A stretch of DNA of 64,000 nt from an uncultured Bacteroidia bacterium (lineage in GTDB: Bacteria; Bacteroidota; Bacteroidia; Bacteroidales; UBA932): assembly GCA_902788095.1 (NCBI GenBank), contig CADAIT010000013.1, forward strand, positions 1 through 64,000. The letters are read 5' to 3'. The position numbers and the translations under genes are program-made. The notes below the pieces were generated by a model. It did not search any database, was not told the origin of the DNA, and saw only the letters and a list, made by a program, of their open reading frames with translations. This document shows, piece by piece, positions 63,632-64,000 of this stretch; the stretch's first letter is position 1; every line of letters begins with the position of its first letter.

Positions 63632-64000
63632 AATCCGTCATATCTGCATTGCACGGGACGATGGTGACCCACCCCTGCTTGAGCAGCAGGTGGTCCGCCT
63701 CCCCTGCTTCGGTATCGTCATTCACGAATTCTCCCAGCATGAAATACGCCCGCTCGCCGGGTTCTAGCTGCACGCGATGCTGACGCCACAGGAAAACATC
63801 CGTAAGGCCCAGTTCAGTAAGGCGTTCCTCGTTCCAAGCCTCAAATTCCTTTATCCAATGCCCTTTCCCCTGGCGCGCAAAGCGAACGCCCTTGATTCGG
63901 GAGAGCGGCAAGTCCGGGAAATTGACGTTGTAATACAGTCCCGGGCGGTCCTCCGGCCAATGCTCCAGCAGGTTCCGGATAATTCCGGGCAGCATTTCCT
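63606..64000 (-). CDS. surE: 5'/3'-nucleotidase SurE, 3' part (truncated by window edge)
   Basis: About 131 C-terminal residues are visible; the frame continues beyond 64000, so the N-terminal DDG-type metal site is not in view. GLYYNVNFPD and the segment KGVRFARQGKGHW, with a C-terminal VTIVPCNADMTDY, match SurE, a metal-dependent nucleoside monophosphate phosphatase. It is upstream of lpxB in the same operon, overlapping it by 26 bp. Confidence 0.88.
   Translation of the reverse strand, partial: EMLPGIIRNLLEHWPEDRPGLYYNVNFPDLPLSRIKGVRFARQGKGHWIKEFEAWNEERLTELGLTDVFLWRQHRVQLEPGERAYFMLGEFVNDDTEAGEADHLLLKQGWVTIVPCNADMTDYEVLHHRR

Overview
The window is chromosomal DNA from a fairly GC-rich member of the Bacteroidetes, most likely order Bacteroidales. 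The evidence is the promoter type (TTTG, 19-20 nt, TAnnTTTG instead of sigma70 boxes), the near absence of Shine-Dalgarno sequences, and the gene set: secreted S9/S41/C1 peptidases, lipoproteins with Bacteroidetes-style lipoboxes, a Bacteroidetes-type long MnmA, and a PG1098-like methyltransferase. Genes are dense, often overlap by 1-35 bp, and are mostly housekeeping. I see no prophage, insertion sequence with transposase, CRISPR array, secretion locus or biosynthetic cluster.

Layout. 1-300: a minus-strand consensus promoter and structured leader facing off the left edge, possibly an rRNA operon leader. 348-5207 (+): MsrA-fRMsr fusion, tricorn-like protease, polyprenol-phosphate glycosyltransferase. 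5188-15325: tex, a ClC channel, a YgiQ-type radical SAM protein, an RlmI-like methyltransferase, a 3'-5' exonuclease, a lipoprotein and an esterase on minus, with one small membrane protein on plus. 15382-24039: a C1B peptidase and pssA (+), an S4 protein and manA (-), then a PEP-utilising dikinase with its partner, a serpin and an exported nucleosidase (+). 24068-24745: rnpB and gene debris. 24773-30377 (-): recX, a patatin/outer-membrane protein, rlmN, an HhH protein, rsmI. 30447-31635 (+): tdk and a lipoprotein. 31999-34913 (-): recA and an ABC-F ATPase. 34957-40942 (+): mnmA, lplA, a small membrane protein, DPP4, an OB/TonB protein, tRNA-Val(GAC). 40975-57577 (-): hrpB, an M20 peptidase, a lipoprotein, clpX, clpP, tig, pgpH-like, gyrB, an outer-membrane barrel and a TPR protein. 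57666-62225: ftsE, nth, a methyltransferase (-), a phosphohexomutase and tRNA-Ala(CGC). 62480-64000 (-): lpxB and the 3' part of surE.

Functional groupings: RNA modification is unusually well represented (RlmI-like, RlmN, RsmI, MnmA, PG1098-like, YgiQ-type). Protein quality control sits together (tig-clpP-clpX). Envelope functions are scattered (lpxB, pssA, patatin barrel, TPR/barrel pair).

The most interesting signal is not a gene. A repeat with a shared 36-nt block occurs at 10959-11105 (in frame inside the YgiQ-type gene) and at 47406-47502 (between tig and clpP). Each copy can fold into an outer stem plus three internal hairpins. The outer stem and two of the hairpins differ in sequence between copies but keep their pairing. 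The outer arms are locus-specific inverted repeats that abut the conserved core exactly. A different palindromic insertion lies in frame inside mnmA, and a palindromic doublet lies at 44889-45026. A second regulatory signal is that five divergent gene pairs share face-to-face -7 boxes only 12-14 bp apart, and eight start codons lie 3-7 nt from a -7 box, suggesting leaderless mRNAs.
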